From Rasiella rasia (GTDB lineage Bacteria; Bacteroidota; Bacteroidia; Flavobacteriales; Flavobacteriaceae), in NCBI RefSeq assembly GCF_011044175.1, contig NZ_CP049057.1:1875501-1939500 (forward strand): a DNA stretch of 64,000 bases, read 5' to 3'. Each line of letters opens with the position of its first letter. Position 1 is the first letter of the stretch. Positions 1-8,786 of this stretch are shown here, in pieces. Under the pieces are notes generated by a model, which was given only the letters and a program-made list of their open reading frames with translations, searched no databases and was not told where the DNA came from. A program made the translations under genes and the position numbers.

Positions 1-2588
1 GCATATATTTGAAGTGGCACTGAAGGCTGATTCAAGAAATCGCCAAATGCATTAAACCCGCTACTGCCCCATCGACGAGATGCTCTTATCGAGGATACAT
101 TTGCCATGACTAATGAATTCATGTTTTCAGCATTCATAATTTGCAACAGCTCAATATCTGCAACATAAATAGAGCGACCGTGGGTACCTACAACCAAGTC
201 TTTTTCGCGTTTCTGAATCACCAAATCATGTACAGCCACATTTGGCAACCCTTCCGCAAAGACATTCCAACTACTACCTCTATCAAAAGAGACATAAGCG
301 CCATTGTCAGTTCCTAAGTATAAAACATTTTCATTTTCAGAATCTTCACGTAGCACGTTAATAGGCGCCGTTGGCAAGTTACTAGCAATGTTTTTCCAGG
401 TAGCACCATAATTCTCGCTCATATACACATAAGGCTTAAAATCGTCCCAGCGATACCCATTTAGCGTAACAAACACACGCTCTTTTTTATGTTCAGAAGC
501 AATTACCCTGCTTACCCACAAATCTTTTGGAAATGAAGATGAAATATTCTGCCAATCTGCACCACCATTTTTAGAAACATAAACAAGTCCGTCGTCACTA
601 CCCGTATACAACAATCCAAACTCAAAAGGACTTTCGGCAATGGTCGTTAAGGTTCCATATGCAACATTTCCTTTTTTACCACCGTTGGTAAGGTCTTTAG
701 AAATAGCTTGCCAATCTGTACCCTGATTCATAGATCGCATTAGTTTGTTACCCCCTAAATACAAAATATCTTGATTGTGTGAACTTAACAAAATAGGGGT
801 TTGCCAATTAAATCGATACGGATTCTCCCCTAGCTCATGTTTTGGTTGTATATAATCATTCTTATTAGTTTTTCGATTTAATCTAAAGTAGTTACCAAAT
901 TGGAAACCTGTGTATACAATGTCACTATCTCGGTTGTCAATTTGAATTTGCATACCATCACCACCCATGATAAATTCGTAAGGATATTTGCCATTTTGCA
1001 TCCATCCGGGGTTTTCTTCGCTGGTGTGCGCACCTACCCAAACACCATTATCTTGAAGTCCGCCATACACATTGTACGGCTCTTCATTGTCTACGTTTAT
1101 TGCGTAGAATTGTCCCACAGCTGGTTGGTTATTTTTAATCCAATTAGCACCGTCGTCGTAACTAATATTTACACCCCCATCATTTCCATTAATTAAATGA
1201 CCTGGCATTTTTGGGTTAATCCATAGTGCATGGTGATCTGCATGCACATTCGGGGCAGATATAGATTTGAATGTTTTTCCGCCATCTTTCGATTTTAAGA
1301 TGGGTACTCCGTAAATGTAAATTCCATCTTTATCACTCGGGTCCACATGAATTTTTCCGAAGTAATACCCATAACTGTAGTAAATACCGTCTAGATAGTC
1401 ATCATGTGTTTTCTTCCAAGATTTACCCCCATCGGTGCTTTTATACACTTCAGCACCAATCACTGGTGTATCAAACAACATGCTATTGGCGTCTTCAAGG
1501 TACTTCGCCAAATCTACAGGCTTTACGGTACCTCCTCGCACCATGTTCTTAACATTGTCTGCTCTGTATTTTTCCTGAAAACCGTTGTTGCGCAGGTAGG
1601 CGTTCAACTTTTTATCGTCTAAGGCCAAAAATTGCGACGTTGTCATGGTTTTAAACTGATCTTTAGAGAGACCGTCTCCCTCTTTTTGACCACCCTCGTC
1701 TTTTCTACGTGCTTGATTATCATGAATGGCATAAACAGTATTGGCATCGTACACGGCCAGACCAATTCTACCTACGCCGTCTCCTGTTGGAAAACCGCTA
1801 TTTGGGTTCGAAACTTTACTCCACGAACTACCGCCGTCTGTACTTTTATAAATTGCACTTCCTTCACCACTTCCACGGAAATTCCAAGCTTTTCTATCCT
1901 TATCCCATGAAGAGGCATACATCAAGTTAAAATTGTTGAATGCGGCATCCATTTCAATAATACCACTCTGATCGTTTACAAATAAAGTACGTTGCCATGT
2001 ATCACCACCGTTGGTTGTTTTATATACGCCGCGTTCGTCATTTTTAGAATATAAATGACCCACAGCCGCCACAACCACTTCATTCGGATTGTTGGGGTTA
2101 ATAATAATTTTTGAGATATGGTGACTGTCTTTTAGCCCTTTGTTAGTCCATGTTTTTCCATTATCGGTAGATTGCAATATCCCAATACCAGCATAGCTCG
2201 ATCTAGAGGCATTCACCTCACCTGTTCCTACCCAAATGGCGCCCGTTTTCCAATCTACAGCAAGACTCCCTACATTCTGTGTTGGACTGCTATCTAATAT
2301 GGGTTCAAAAGTGGTTCCATTATTTTTTGTGTGCCATACACCACCACTGGCGTACCCCACGTAAAATTCGGTAGGATTATTGGGATTAACAGCCAAGTCT
2401 ACTACGCGTCCACTCATAATGGTAGGACCAATATTTTTGAAGGGTAGGTTCTTTACGATAGAATTCTCAGTAAGATTTGTTTTCTGATTAATTCCGTTGC
2501 TTACTTCTGTTGCAGTAGAAGCTGGTTGTTGTGCACTTACTAAGGCAGCAACAAAAAAGGAAATGACAAAGAGAAATGATTTCTTCAT
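1..2588 (-). CDS. Vps10/sortilin-like BNR-repeat exported protein, C-terminal part missing
   Basis: Reading the minus strand from the ATG at 2588 gives an open frame of 862 codons that runs off the left edge, so the C-terminus is not seen. The first 20 residues are a signal peptide (MKKSFLFVISFFVAALVSAQ). The rest is a chain of beta-propeller blades with Asp-box/BNR motifs such as QSTDNGKTW, KTTNGGDTW, KSTDGGSSW, KSTDGGKSW, VSKNGGADW and VSFDRGSSW. This matches the large Bacteroidota proteins usually named 'glycosyl hydrolase' or 'Vps10 domain protein', exported and probably periplasmic or on the surface. The enzymatic label of that family is not well founded, so no reaction is assigned. It is divergent from the aminopeptidase P gene. 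Confidence 0.85.
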   Translation of the reverse strand, partial: MKKSFLFVISFFVAALVSAQQPASTATEVSNGINQKTNLTENSIVKNLPFKNIGPTIMSGRVVDLAVNPNNPTEFYVGYASGGVWHTKNNGTTFEPILDSSPTQNVGSLAVDWKTGAIWVGTGEVNASRSSYAGIGILQSTDNGKTWTNKGLKDSHHISKIIINPNNPNEVVVAAVGHLYSKNDERGVYKTTNGGDTWQRTLFVNDQSGIIEMDAAFNNFNLMYASSWDKDRKAWNFRGSGEGSAIYKSTDGGSSWSKVSNPNSGFPTGDGVGRIGLAVYDANTVYAIHDNQARRKDEGGQKEGDGLSKDQFKTMTTSQFLALDDKKLNAYLRNNGFQEKYRADNVKNMVRGGTVKPVDLAKYLEDANSMLFDTPVIGAEVYKSTDGGKSWKKTHDDYLDGIYYSYGYYFGKIHVDPSDKDGIYIYGVPILKSKDGGKTFKSISAPNVHADHHALWINPKMPGHLINGNDGGVNISYDDGANWIKNNQPAVGQFYAINVDNEEPYNVYGGLQDNGVWVGAHTSEENPGWMQNGKYPYEFIMGGDGMQIQIDNRDSDIVYTGFQFGNYFRLNRKTNKNDYIQPKHELGENPYRFNWQTPILLSSHNQDILYLGGNKLMRSMNQGTDWQAISKDLTNGGKKGNVAYGTLTTIAESPFEFGLLYTGSDDGLVYVSKNGGADWQNISSSFPKDLWVSRVIASEHKKERVFVTLNGYRWDDFKPYVYMSENYGATWKNIASNLPTAPINVLREDSENENVLYLGTDNGAYVSFDRGSSWNVFAEGLPNVAVHDLVIQKREKDLVVGTHGRSIYVADIELLQIMNAENMNSLVMANVSSIRASRRWGSSGFNAFGDFLNQPSVPLQIY

Positions 2589-2688
2589 GGTTGAGTTTTT
2601 AGGAAGCCACAAAATAGTGAAATTGTTGGGTGTTGACAAGATGTTTGTAGGTAGACATTGGTTTTAAATGTTAAAGCCAACTTCTTTA

Positions 2689-2696
2689 CAAAAATA
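2689..2696 (-). promoter_or_regulatory. Candidate -7 box for the Vps10-like gene
   Basis: On the minus strand this reads TATTTTTG, an exact match to the Bacteroidota TAnnTTTG element. It would give a leader of about 95 nt before the ATG at 2588. No clear -33 TTG was found, so this is inference from the motif only. Confidence 0.35.
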
Positions 2697-2748
2697 TGTA
2701 TGGCCATAAGTTTTGCAACTGCCATAAGCCTTTCAGCAAGATTTTCAG

Positions 2749-2799
2749 TATTTTTGAACAAAGTCAATGTTCAATTAAAAAATTCTCCGCTTTTGCGGA
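2749..2799 (+). promoter_or_regulatory. Candidate -7 box and leader hairpin of the aminopeptidase gene
   Basis: TATTTTTG at 2749-2756 matches TAnnTTTG and would start transcription near 2763. The short leader then contains a perfect hairpin, TCCGC-TTTT-GCGGA (2786-2799), ending seven bases before the ATG at 2807. The position of the box argues against a start codon further upstream. Confidence 0.4.
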
Positions 2800-2806
2800 C
2801 ATCAAC

Positions 2807-4099
2807 ATGAAATATCACCCAATATCTTCAGATTTATACATTAATAACCGCAAGAACTTTATGGCACAGATGAAGCCCAGTAGTCTAGCCGTTTTTAACA
2901 GTAACGATATCTACCCCGTTAGTGCCGATAGTACTATGCCCTTTCAACAGGCACGTGATATCTTATTTCTAAGTGGCGTAGATCAAGAAGAGAGTATTTT
3001 GGTATTATTTCCTGATGCGCCAGATCCAAAACATCGTGAGATGCTTTTCTTAAAAGAAACAAATGAGCATATTGCTGTATGGGAAGGTGAAAAACTTACC
3101 AAGCAAACAGCATTTGAAACTAGTGGTATTAAGACTGTATTTTGGCTACAAGAGTTTGACAAGGTATTCTACGAGGTAATGACCCAGACAGATACTATTT
3201 ATTTTAACACCAATGAACATTATAGAGCCAATGTAGAAACTGAAACTCGAGAAGCTCGCTTTATTAAAACAACAAAAGATAAGTTTCCTGCACATAGCTG
3301 GGCGAAAAGCAACCCAATATTGCAACGCTTGCGTTCTGTAAAAGATGCCATTGAAATTGATTTAATGCAAACGGCTTGCAACATTACTGAAAAGGGCTTT
3401 AAAAGAGTACTAGGGTTTGTAAAACCTGGAGTTTGGGAGTTTGAAATTGAAGCTGAATACATGCATGAATTTTTAAGAAACCGCTCAAAGGGCTTTGCAT
3501 ACACACCAATTATTGCTAGTGGGAATAACGCAAATGTGTTACACTACATTGAGAATAATCAGCAATGCCAAGACGGCGACCTTATCTTGATGGATGTTGG
3601 TGCAGAATACGCTAATTACAGTAGTGACATGTCGCGCACCATTCCCGTGAACGGAAAATTTACGCCAAGACAAAAAGAGGTTTACAACGCGGTAAATCGT
3701 GTAAAAAATGATGCAACAAAGATGTTGGTACCAGGCACTATGTGGAAAGAATACCATATAGAAGTTGGTAAGCTAATGACATCAGAATTATTGGGGTTAG
3801 GATTGCTAGACAAGGCAGATGTACAAAATGAAAATCCAGATTGGCCAGCCTACAAAAAATATTTTATGCACGGCACTTCGCATCATATTGGTCTAGATAC
3901 TCACGATTATGGCTTGCTTTGGGAGCCCATGAAAGCAAACATGGTCTTTACCGTAGAACCAGGCATTTACATCCCAGACGAAGGATTTGGAATAAGACTG
4001 GAAGATGATGTCGTTATTCAAGAATCTGGTGAGCCCTTTAACCTTATGCGAAATATCCCGATTGAAGCCGAAGAAATTGAAGACTTGATGAACAAATAG
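2807..4099 (+). CDS. pepP: Aminopeptidase P family protein (Xaa-Pro aminopeptidase)
   Basis: 430-residue M24 metallopeptidase that removes an N-terminal residue preceding proline, cytoplasmic by lack of a signal peptide. The N-terminal creatinase-like domain (about 1-175) carries the usual 'F..ARDILFLSG' region. The C-terminal pita-bread domain keeps all five expected metal ligands: D263 (MDVGAEY), D274 (SSDMSRT), H355 (FMHGTSHH), E384 (VEPGIY) and E399 (RLEDD). The frame is open upstream to 2696, but the preceding 37 residues look non-coding and a -7 box sits at 2749, so the ATG at 2807 (MKYHPISSDL) was chosen. Length fits the family. Confidence 0.93.
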   Translation: MKYHPISSDLYINNRKNFMAQMKPSSLAVFNSNDIYPVSADSTMPFQQARDILFLSGVDQEESILVLFPDAPDPKHREMLFLKETNEHIAVWEGEKLTKQTAFETSGIKTVFWLQEFDKVFYEVMTQTDTIYFNTNEHYRANVETETREARFIKTTKDKFPAHSWAKSNPILQRLRSVKDAIEIDLMQTACNITEKGFKRVLGFVKPGVWEFEIEAEYMHEFLRNRSKGFAYTPIIASGNNANVLHYIENNQQCQDGDLILMDVGAEYANYSSDMSRTIPVNGKFTPRQKEVYNAVNRVKNDATKMLVPGTMWKEYHIEVGKLMTSELLGLGLLDKADVQNENPDWPAYKKYFMHGTSHHIGLDTHDYGLLWEPMKANMVFTVEPGIYIPDEGFGIRLEDDVVIQESGEPFNLMRNIPIEAEEIEDLMNK

Positions 4100-4199
4100 C
4101 CTCTGGTAAATTGCTTGAATTTGAAGGTGTTGCTAAAATATTTTATCTTGTACTAGATTAGTTTTACACAAACAACTGTAGAATTAAATTACAGTTTCA

Positions 4200-4946
4200 A
4201 TGAAATATGTCATTACATGCATTCTGCTTTTAATCGTGGCTACCGGTCTCTCACAAATCCCTACCCGCAGTTCTGGTTCGGTATCAACTGGGTCTAATAT
4301 AGATGTTTTAGATGCTAATAGATTTACTATTTCAAAAATTACAACCGCCCCTAGTGAGATTAACTACAAAGAAATTGAAGGAACTCCTTACATAAATAAC
4401 AATACAGGTGCTAACAATTATCTCCCTATAGGTAAATTTTATACGCCTGCGTTTGAATACATGGAAACTGCGTTTGCTCGATACAATGCGCACACAGATA
4501 TGATGGAAGTTTCTTTATTAGATAATGGAGTAGATTATTATCTTTTAAAAAAGGAACCCGATTTTCTATATATCGTTTTAAAAGATAAAACATATCGAGC
4601 CTATGTGTATAACAACAGTATGGGGTACTTTGTTATTCTTTCAAAAGACGACACCCAAGCATGTACACTTCTTAAAAAGGAACGCGTGGTTTTCAAGAAA
4701 GCAGAAAAAGCAAGTAGTAGTTTTGTAACATCCTCACCAGACAGTTTTAAGAAATTGCGAGATGTGTATTATTTAAAAATAAACAATAGTCTATTTGAGG
4801 TTCCGAAGAAAAAGAAACTCTTTTACCAGCTTTTCAGAAACCAAGCAGCGGCTGTAGAACGTTACGCAAAGAACAACGGTTTGAAAATAAATCGCGAACA
4901 AGATTTGCTGGAAATTTGCAGGTATTATAACACCCTTACACCGTGA
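4200..4946 (+). CDS. Exported protein of unknown function
   Basis: 248 residues with a clear signal peptide (MKYVITCILLLIVATGLSQ). The mature part has no motif I recognise as catalytic. It has an N-terminal Ser/Thr/Gly-rich stretch, a central 'ARYNAHTDMMEV' segment, and a lysine-rich C-terminal helix pair ending in 'DLLEICRYYNTLTP'. The overall pattern (small secreted protein with 'RYN' region, 'YY.L' strands and a C-terminal helical tail) recalls an unnamed family common in Flavobacteriia. It lies 100 bases after the aminopeptidase gene and converges on brnQ with only 22 bases between them; no terminator hairpin is seen there. Confidence 0.75.
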   Translation: MKYVITCILLLIVATGLSQIPTRSSGSVSTGSNIDVLDANRFTISKITTAPSEINYKEIEGTPYINNNTGANNYLPIGKFYTPAFEYMETAFARYNAHTDMMEVSLLDNGVDYYLLKKEPDFLYIVLKDKTYRAYVYNNSMGYFVILSKDDTQACTLLKKERVVFKKAEKASSSFVTSSPDSFKKLRDVYYLKINNSLFEVPKKKKLFYQLFRNQAAAVERYAKNNGLKINREQDLLEICRYYNTLTP

Positions 4947-4968
4947 CGCTTTTCCGAAGAAAACGACA

Positions 4969-6249
4969 CTAAACAACTATGCTATTCTTCTTTTTACTAA
5001 ATAGCAAAACTAGTATATATGTCACCAAGGCAGGTAAAACCCATCCCATGCTATGCTGAGATAAAGGAATATATTCTTTCAAATTAACAAGAGCACCTTC
5101 TGGCATAAAAAAGCTTAAGAAGTCTGGGATACTACATATAAATGTAACTAAAATCACTGCCCTAAAAAGCAGCGACGTTGCATACCGCTCTGGCAAAACA
5201 TTTAATATAATTAAAACAATGGTAATTGGGTAGATAAACATAAGTGCCGGAAGCGCTATGTCAATAATATAATGTACATCAAATTGCCCCATAATTACGC
5301 CTAAGACACAACCAAAAACAACAGTTATAACATAGGCTGCATGAGCATTTTTACAGCGTCCCTTTACAAAATCGGCTGTACCAGTAATTATACCCACTGC
5401 TGTAGTAAAGCAAGCCAAGGCAACTAGCACTGCTAAAAATGCCGTCCCAATGCTTCCTAGCGTTTCTGTACTCAAAATAGTGAGTAGTTCTGTTCGATTT
5501 TCTACGGAAATCGTCCCGCTATAAAAAGCTCCTAGTGCAATGAGGCCACCGTATATAGCAAATAATCCTACACCGGCTAAGAAGCCCGACTTGGCAATCA
5601 TTCTTTTCTTTTCGGCATAGTTGTATTTACCTTGTAGTGCTAGCGAAATAACAATGACACCACCCACCACAACACCGCCTATGGCGTCAAATGTTTGATA
5701 CCCTTCCAAAACTCCTGCCGAGAGTCCGTTGTCGAAAATTGAAGCACGCATTGCTTCTGTTTCTCCAAATAGACCAACACCAATAATGCAGAGTAATAAA
5801 ATGATTATTAAAGGTGTGAGAAATTTACCTATCAAGCTGATGATTCGTGTTCTGTTTAGTGCAAAAATTAGAACTAGTGCAAAATAAGCTGTGCTAAGCC
5901 ATAAGGAGCTGATTTCAAAATAAGGCTGTATTGCCATTTCATAGGTTACTGAAGCAGTTCTTGGGGCGGGCAGTGCTACCGAAATAGCATACACCAAAAT
6001 GCAATATACCAATGCAATACTAGGTGATATCTTTTTGGCAAAGTCTAACATGGTTCCCTGTAGGCGTGCATGTCCGTAAATTGCTAAAATCGGAATTATA
6101 ACGGCAGAGGCAGCAAAACCAAGTAAAACCCAAATCCAGTTTTCGCCAGCGTTATAGCCTAAAAAAGGAGGTAAAATTAAATTCCCGGCACCAAAGAAAA
6201 GTGAAAAAAGTGCAAAGGCGGTAAGATAGGTTTGTTTGTTAAAATTCAT
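4969..6249 (-). CDS. brnQ: Branched-chain amino acid carrier BrnQ (LIV-II)
   Basis: 426 residues forming about twelve hydrophobic membrane segments. The N-terminus 'LFSLFFGAGNLILPPFLG' is diagnostic of the LIV-II family of sodium- or proton-coupled leucine, isoleucine and valine importers in the inner membrane. Length is normal and no breaks are seen. The start ATG (complement of 6247-6249) gives the expected short cytoplasmic tail MNFNKQTYLTAF. The gene is divergent from the alpha/beta hydrolase gene across a 76-base intergenic region and is not in an obvious operon. Confidence 0.95.
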   Translation of the reverse strand: MNFNKQTYLTAFALFSLFFGAGNLILPPFLGYNAGENWIWVLLGFAASAVIIPILAIYGHARLQGTMLDFAKKISPSIALVYCILVYAISVALPAPRTASVTYEMAIQPYFEISSLWLSTAYFALVLIFALNRTRIISLIGKFLTPLIIILLLCIIGVGLFGETEAMRASIFDNGLSAGVLEGYQTFDAIGGVVVGGVIVISLALQGKYNYAEKKRMIAKSGFLAGVGLFAIYGGLIALGAFYSGTISVENRTELLTILSTETLGSIGTAFLAVLVALACFTTAVGIITGTADFVKGRCKNAHAAYVITVVFGCVLGVIMGQFDVHYIIDIALPALMFIYPITIVLIILNVLPERYATSLLFRAVILVTFICSIPDFLSFFMPEGALVNLKEYIPLSQHSMGWVLPALVTYILVLLFSKKKNSIVV

Positions 6250-6289
6250 TTAAATGGAAAAATACGAGTTATGCTTTAGTGCTATTGAC

Positions 6290-6297
6290 TAATTTTG
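6290..6297 (+). promoter_or_regulatory. Candidate -7 box for the alpha/beta hydrolase gene
   Basis: TAATTTTG matches TAnnTTTG and lies 29 bases before the ATG at 6326, giving a leader of about 20 nt. Motif-based inference only. Confidence 0.4.
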
Positions 6298-6325
6298 CAA
6301 GCCGAAATTTTCTCGAAGATATAAA

Positions 6326-7108
6326 ATGATTTTTTCCTATCACAACAGTCCGATATATTATACAGACCAAGGTAGTGGTCCAGCAATAATTTTTTTGCAT
6401 GGCTTTTTAGAAAGCAGCACTATGTGGAAGGAGATAATTCCGCATTTCACTACTTCCAATCGTGTGATAACACTAGATTTCCCTGGTCATGGCAAAACTC
6501 CAACGATCAAAGAAACACATAGTATGGAATTTTTTGCTGCTATTGTAGCAGAACTAGTGGCACATCTTAAAATAAAACAAATTACGGTTGTTGGGCATTC
6601 TATGGGTGGCTATGTAAGCATGGCAATGACAACCTTAATTCCGCAGCAAATTAGAACTCTTGTACTTCTTGCGTCTAGTCCAGACTCAGATTCTGAAGCG
6701 CGTAAACAAAATAGGGAACGGGCGCTAGAACTTGTACCAAACGCGAAAGATGCTTTTGTAAGCATGGCAATTTCAAACTTATTTAATGAACATTCTAGAA
6801 AGCAGTTTAGTAAGGAAATTTCCGAAGTAAAAGAAGAAGCACTCGCTCTTTCTGTAGAAGGAATTACTGCTGCTATACGGGGTATGAAGAATAGAAAAAA
6901 CAGAACTTCTATGCTGAAAGACTTTAACAACCCAAAATATATGATCTGTGGCACCAACGACTCTATTCTACCTATTAGTAGCTGCGAAACTATTGCTGAA
7001 GCCACCAATACCGTCTTATTAAAGGTAACCGGAAGTCATATGATTCATATCGAAAAAAGAGACGAAATTGTTAAATTATTGCATTTAATCGAAAATAATT
7101 GCGTTTAA
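6326..7108 (+). CDS. Alpha/beta-fold hydrolase
   Basis: 260 residues of the alpha/beta hydrolase superfamily. Visible are the oxyanion region FLHGF (about 24-28), the nucleophile elbow GHSMGG with Ser92, a likely acid Asp in 'CGTNDSILP', and a likely catalytic His in the C-terminal 'GSHMIHIEK'. No signal peptide, so it is probably a cytoplasmic esterase or related enzyme; the substrate cannot be told from sequence. The last codons and the stop are part of a 20-bp tandem duplication (7084-7122), so the C-terminus may have been altered recently by slippage. Divergent from brnQ. Confidence 0.88.
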   Translation: MIFSYHNSPIYYTDQGSGPAIIFLHGFLESSTMWKEIIPHFTTSNRVITLDFPGHGKTPTIKETHSMEFFAAIVAELVAHLKIKQITVVGHSMGGYVSMAMTTLIPQQIRTLVLLASSPDSDSEARKQNRERALELVPNAKDAFVSMAISNLFNEHSRKQFSKEISEVKEEALALSVEGITAAIRGMKNRKNRTSMLKDFNNPKYMICGTNDSILPISSCETIAEATNTVLLKVTGSHMIHIEKRDEIVKLLHLIENNCV

Positions 7109-7122
7109 TCGAAAATAATTCG
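7084..7122 (+). repeat. 20-bp tandem duplication spanning the hydrolase stop codon
   Basis: TTTAATCGAAAATAATTGCG (7084-7103) is followed at once by the same sequence with one base missing near its end (7104-7122), then by a run of T. The second copy contains the TAA stop of the hydrolase gene at 7106-7108. Confidence 0.9.
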
Positions 7123-7172
7123 TTTTTTTTTCTACATTTACCCTACCCAAACGAAAAAACCTACCAATAGTT

Positions 7173-7415
7173 ATGGAAAAAATTACTACATCCCCATTTT
7201 CTCTTTTAAGTGTTGTATGTGCAACATTTGGACATGACTACGTTGAAACGCGTAAAATAACAAACCATATTAGTGAATACAGTTGCTGCCATTGCGGGAA
7301 ACAAGTTTCCGATAATATGTCCGGGTCTTTAGAAATCTTGACTGTGAAAATTAAAGAAGCGAATAATGTGTTAGCTTCCTTTTACGCTAAGAAAGCTCAG
7401 AAAATTTCTGCTTAG
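7173..7415 (+). CDS. Small zinc-ribbon-like protein 1
   Basis: 80 residues with the pattern C-x4-H-x16-C-x2-C (CATFGH ... CCHC), suggesting a single structural zinc site. The pattern resembles short DUF1660-like zinc-ribbon proteins, but I cannot assign a family with certainty. The C-terminal 30 residues are predicted helical (VKIKEANNVLASFYAKKAQ). It is four bases upstream of a second gene with exactly the same Cys/His spacing, so the two are probably co-transcribed and derived from duplication. No role can be inferred beyond possible nucleic acid or protein binding. Confidence 0.7.
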   Translation: MEKITTSPFSLLSVVCATFGHDYVETRKITNHISEYSCCHCGKQVSDNMSGSLEILTVKIKEANNVLASFYAKKAQKISA

Positions 7416-7419
7416 TTTT

Positions 7420-7623
7420 ATGAAGTTATTATCCTGTAAATTTAGTGGCCATTCTTTGAAAGAAATTTCAACAGATTCACTGTACATAAAGGAATTTGAG
7501 TGTACTAGATGTAACCAAAAGTACACTACAGATGGTTATGGAAGGTATGTGAAGCTCACAAAATATTGGCGAGAAAACAACCGGTATTTTGAAACATTTG
7601 CTGCCTCTAACAAATCGGCTTAA
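7420..7623 (+). CDS. Small zinc-ribbon-like protein 2
   Basis: 67 residues with C-x4-H-x16-C-x2-C (CKFSGH ... CTRC), identical in spacing to the preceding protein although the rest differs. The segment 'KEFECTRCNQKYTTDGYGR' is a typical short zinc ribbon. The start ATG is four bases after the upstream stop, indicating translational coupling or at least a shared transcript. Its TAA stop (7621-7623) overlaps the stop of thiL on the other strand within one TTAA. Function unknown. Confidence 0.72.
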   Translation: MKLLSCKFSGHSLKEISTDSLYIKEFECTRCNQKYTTDGYGRYVKLTKYWRENNRYFETFAASNKSA

Positions 7624-8675
7624 TCCTCTTCTTCTAAAGCATTCCAACCGCGTGAGATAAGCGGTATTTTGGTGTTGGCTCGCGTAATGAGATGCATGCC
7701 CTCACTTTCTTTTGTCATATGGCCAATTACTGAAAAGTTTGGATTCGCTTTTATCTTTGGAAAGTCTTCGGTGCGTATGGTAAATAAAAGTTCGTAATCT
7801 TCACCTCCACTTAGCGCAATAGTTGTACTATCCATATTAAACTCTTCGCAGGTCGCTATGACTTGTGGGTCTAAAGGAATTTTATCTTCATATACATTAC
7901 AGCCAACCTTAGAATTTTTACAGATATGAATGACTTCACTTGAGAGACCATCACTTATATCGATCATAGATGTAGGTTGCACTTCTAACTCAGCGAGCAT
8001 TGCTGCAACATCTTTTCTTGCTTCAGGTTTCAATTGTCGCTCTATTAAGTAGGTGTAGTTTTCTAAATCAGGTTGTGAATTTGGGTTCACCTTGTAGACT
8101 TGTTTTTCACGCTCTAACACTTGCAATCCTAAATATGCCGCGCCTAAATCTCCAGTTACCACTAGTAAATCATTTTCCTTCGCTCCGTCGCGATAGGTTA
8201 TTTTGTCTGGAGTTGCCTCACCTATGGCCGTAATACTAATAATTAAACCCGAAGTAGAGGATGTGGTATCACCTCCAACAACATCTACCTTATATAATGA
8301 AGCTGCCGTCTGTATACCACTGTACAATTCTTCCATAGCCTCGACTGGAAATCGATTTGATATGGCAACAGAAACAGTAATTTGTTTGGCCGTAGCATTC
8401 ATGGCATATACGTCAGATAAGTTAACCATCACCGCTTTATAGCCCAAATGTTTTAAAGGCATATAGCCCAAATCGAAATGGACACCTTCAACCAGCATAT
8501 CTGTTGTTACAACCATTTCTACACCTTCTTTTGGAGCTATAACGGCAGCATCGTCTCCTATGCCTTTAACGGTCGTGCTATGAGAAATAGTGAAGTGTTT
8601 GGTTAAATGATCTATCAACCCAAACTCCCCTAGGGATGCAATGGGTGTTTTAGAACTGTCTTTATTATCGAACAT
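7620..8675 (-). CDS. thiL: Thiamine-monophosphate kinase
   Basis: 351 residues. ThiL phosphorylates thiamine monophosphate with ATP to give thiamine pyrophosphate, the last step of cofactor synthesis, in the cytoplasm. Family motifs are present in order: GIGDDAAVI near residue 40, TTDMLVEGVHFDL, 'AVMVNLSDVYAM', GGDTTSS and the C-terminal 'SGGEDYELLFT'. Length is normal for Bacteroidota ThiL. No other thiamine genes are nearby. The stop codon overlaps the stop of the small zinc-ribbon gene on the plus strand. Confidence 0.95.
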   Translation of the reverse strand: MFDNKDSSKTPIASLGEFGLIDHLTKHFTISHSTTVKGIGDDAAVIAPKEGVEMVVTTDMLVEGVHFDLGYMPLKHLGYKAVMVNLSDVYAMNATAKQITVSVAISNRFPVEAMEELYSGIQTAASLYKVDVVGGDTTSSTSGLIISITAIGEATPDKITYRDGAKENDLLVVTGDLGAAYLGLQVLEREKQVYKVNPNSQPDLENYTYLIERQLKPEARKDVAAMLAELEVQPTSMIDISDGLSSEVIHICKNSKVGCNVYEDKIPLDPQVIATCEEFNMDSTTIALSGGEDYELLFTIRTEDFPKIKANPNFSVIGHMTKESEGMHLITRANTKIPLISRGWNALEEED

Positions 8676-8698
8676 AATGTTGTTTCTATATTGGTTTG

Positions 8699-8706
8699 CA
8701 AAAATA
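8699..8706 (-). promoter_or_regulatory. Candidate -7 box for thiL
   Basis: The minus strand reads TATTTTTG, an exact TAnnTTTG match, 24 bases before the thiL ATG at 8675. Confidence 0.4.
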
Positions 8707-8738
8707 CGGCTTCATTTATAAACCACGACTCTATGATC

Positions 8739-8769
8739 TTGTAATTTAATAGAAGTAGATGTACCTTAG
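8739..8769 (+). promoter_or_regulatory. Candidate promoter of the first choice-of-anchor B gene
   Basis: TTG at 8739-8741 and TACCTTAG at 8762-8769 (one mismatch to TAnnTTTG) are separated by 20 bases, the spacing usual for Bacteroidota promoters. The ATG follows 17 bases later. Confidence 0.35.
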
Positions 8770-8786
8770 TCGTTTAAAGCTAAATC

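Noticed and set aside
900-1930. Several plus-strand open frames of 70-98 codons
   Set aside because: They are antisense to the Vps10-like gene, have no promoter or protein-like pattern, and the minus-strand frame is continuous with BNR motifs.
4962-4971. AACGACACTA at the end of brnQ, the same 10-mer as the arm at 10066
   Set aside because: No complementary arm and no further similarity around it; treated as chance.
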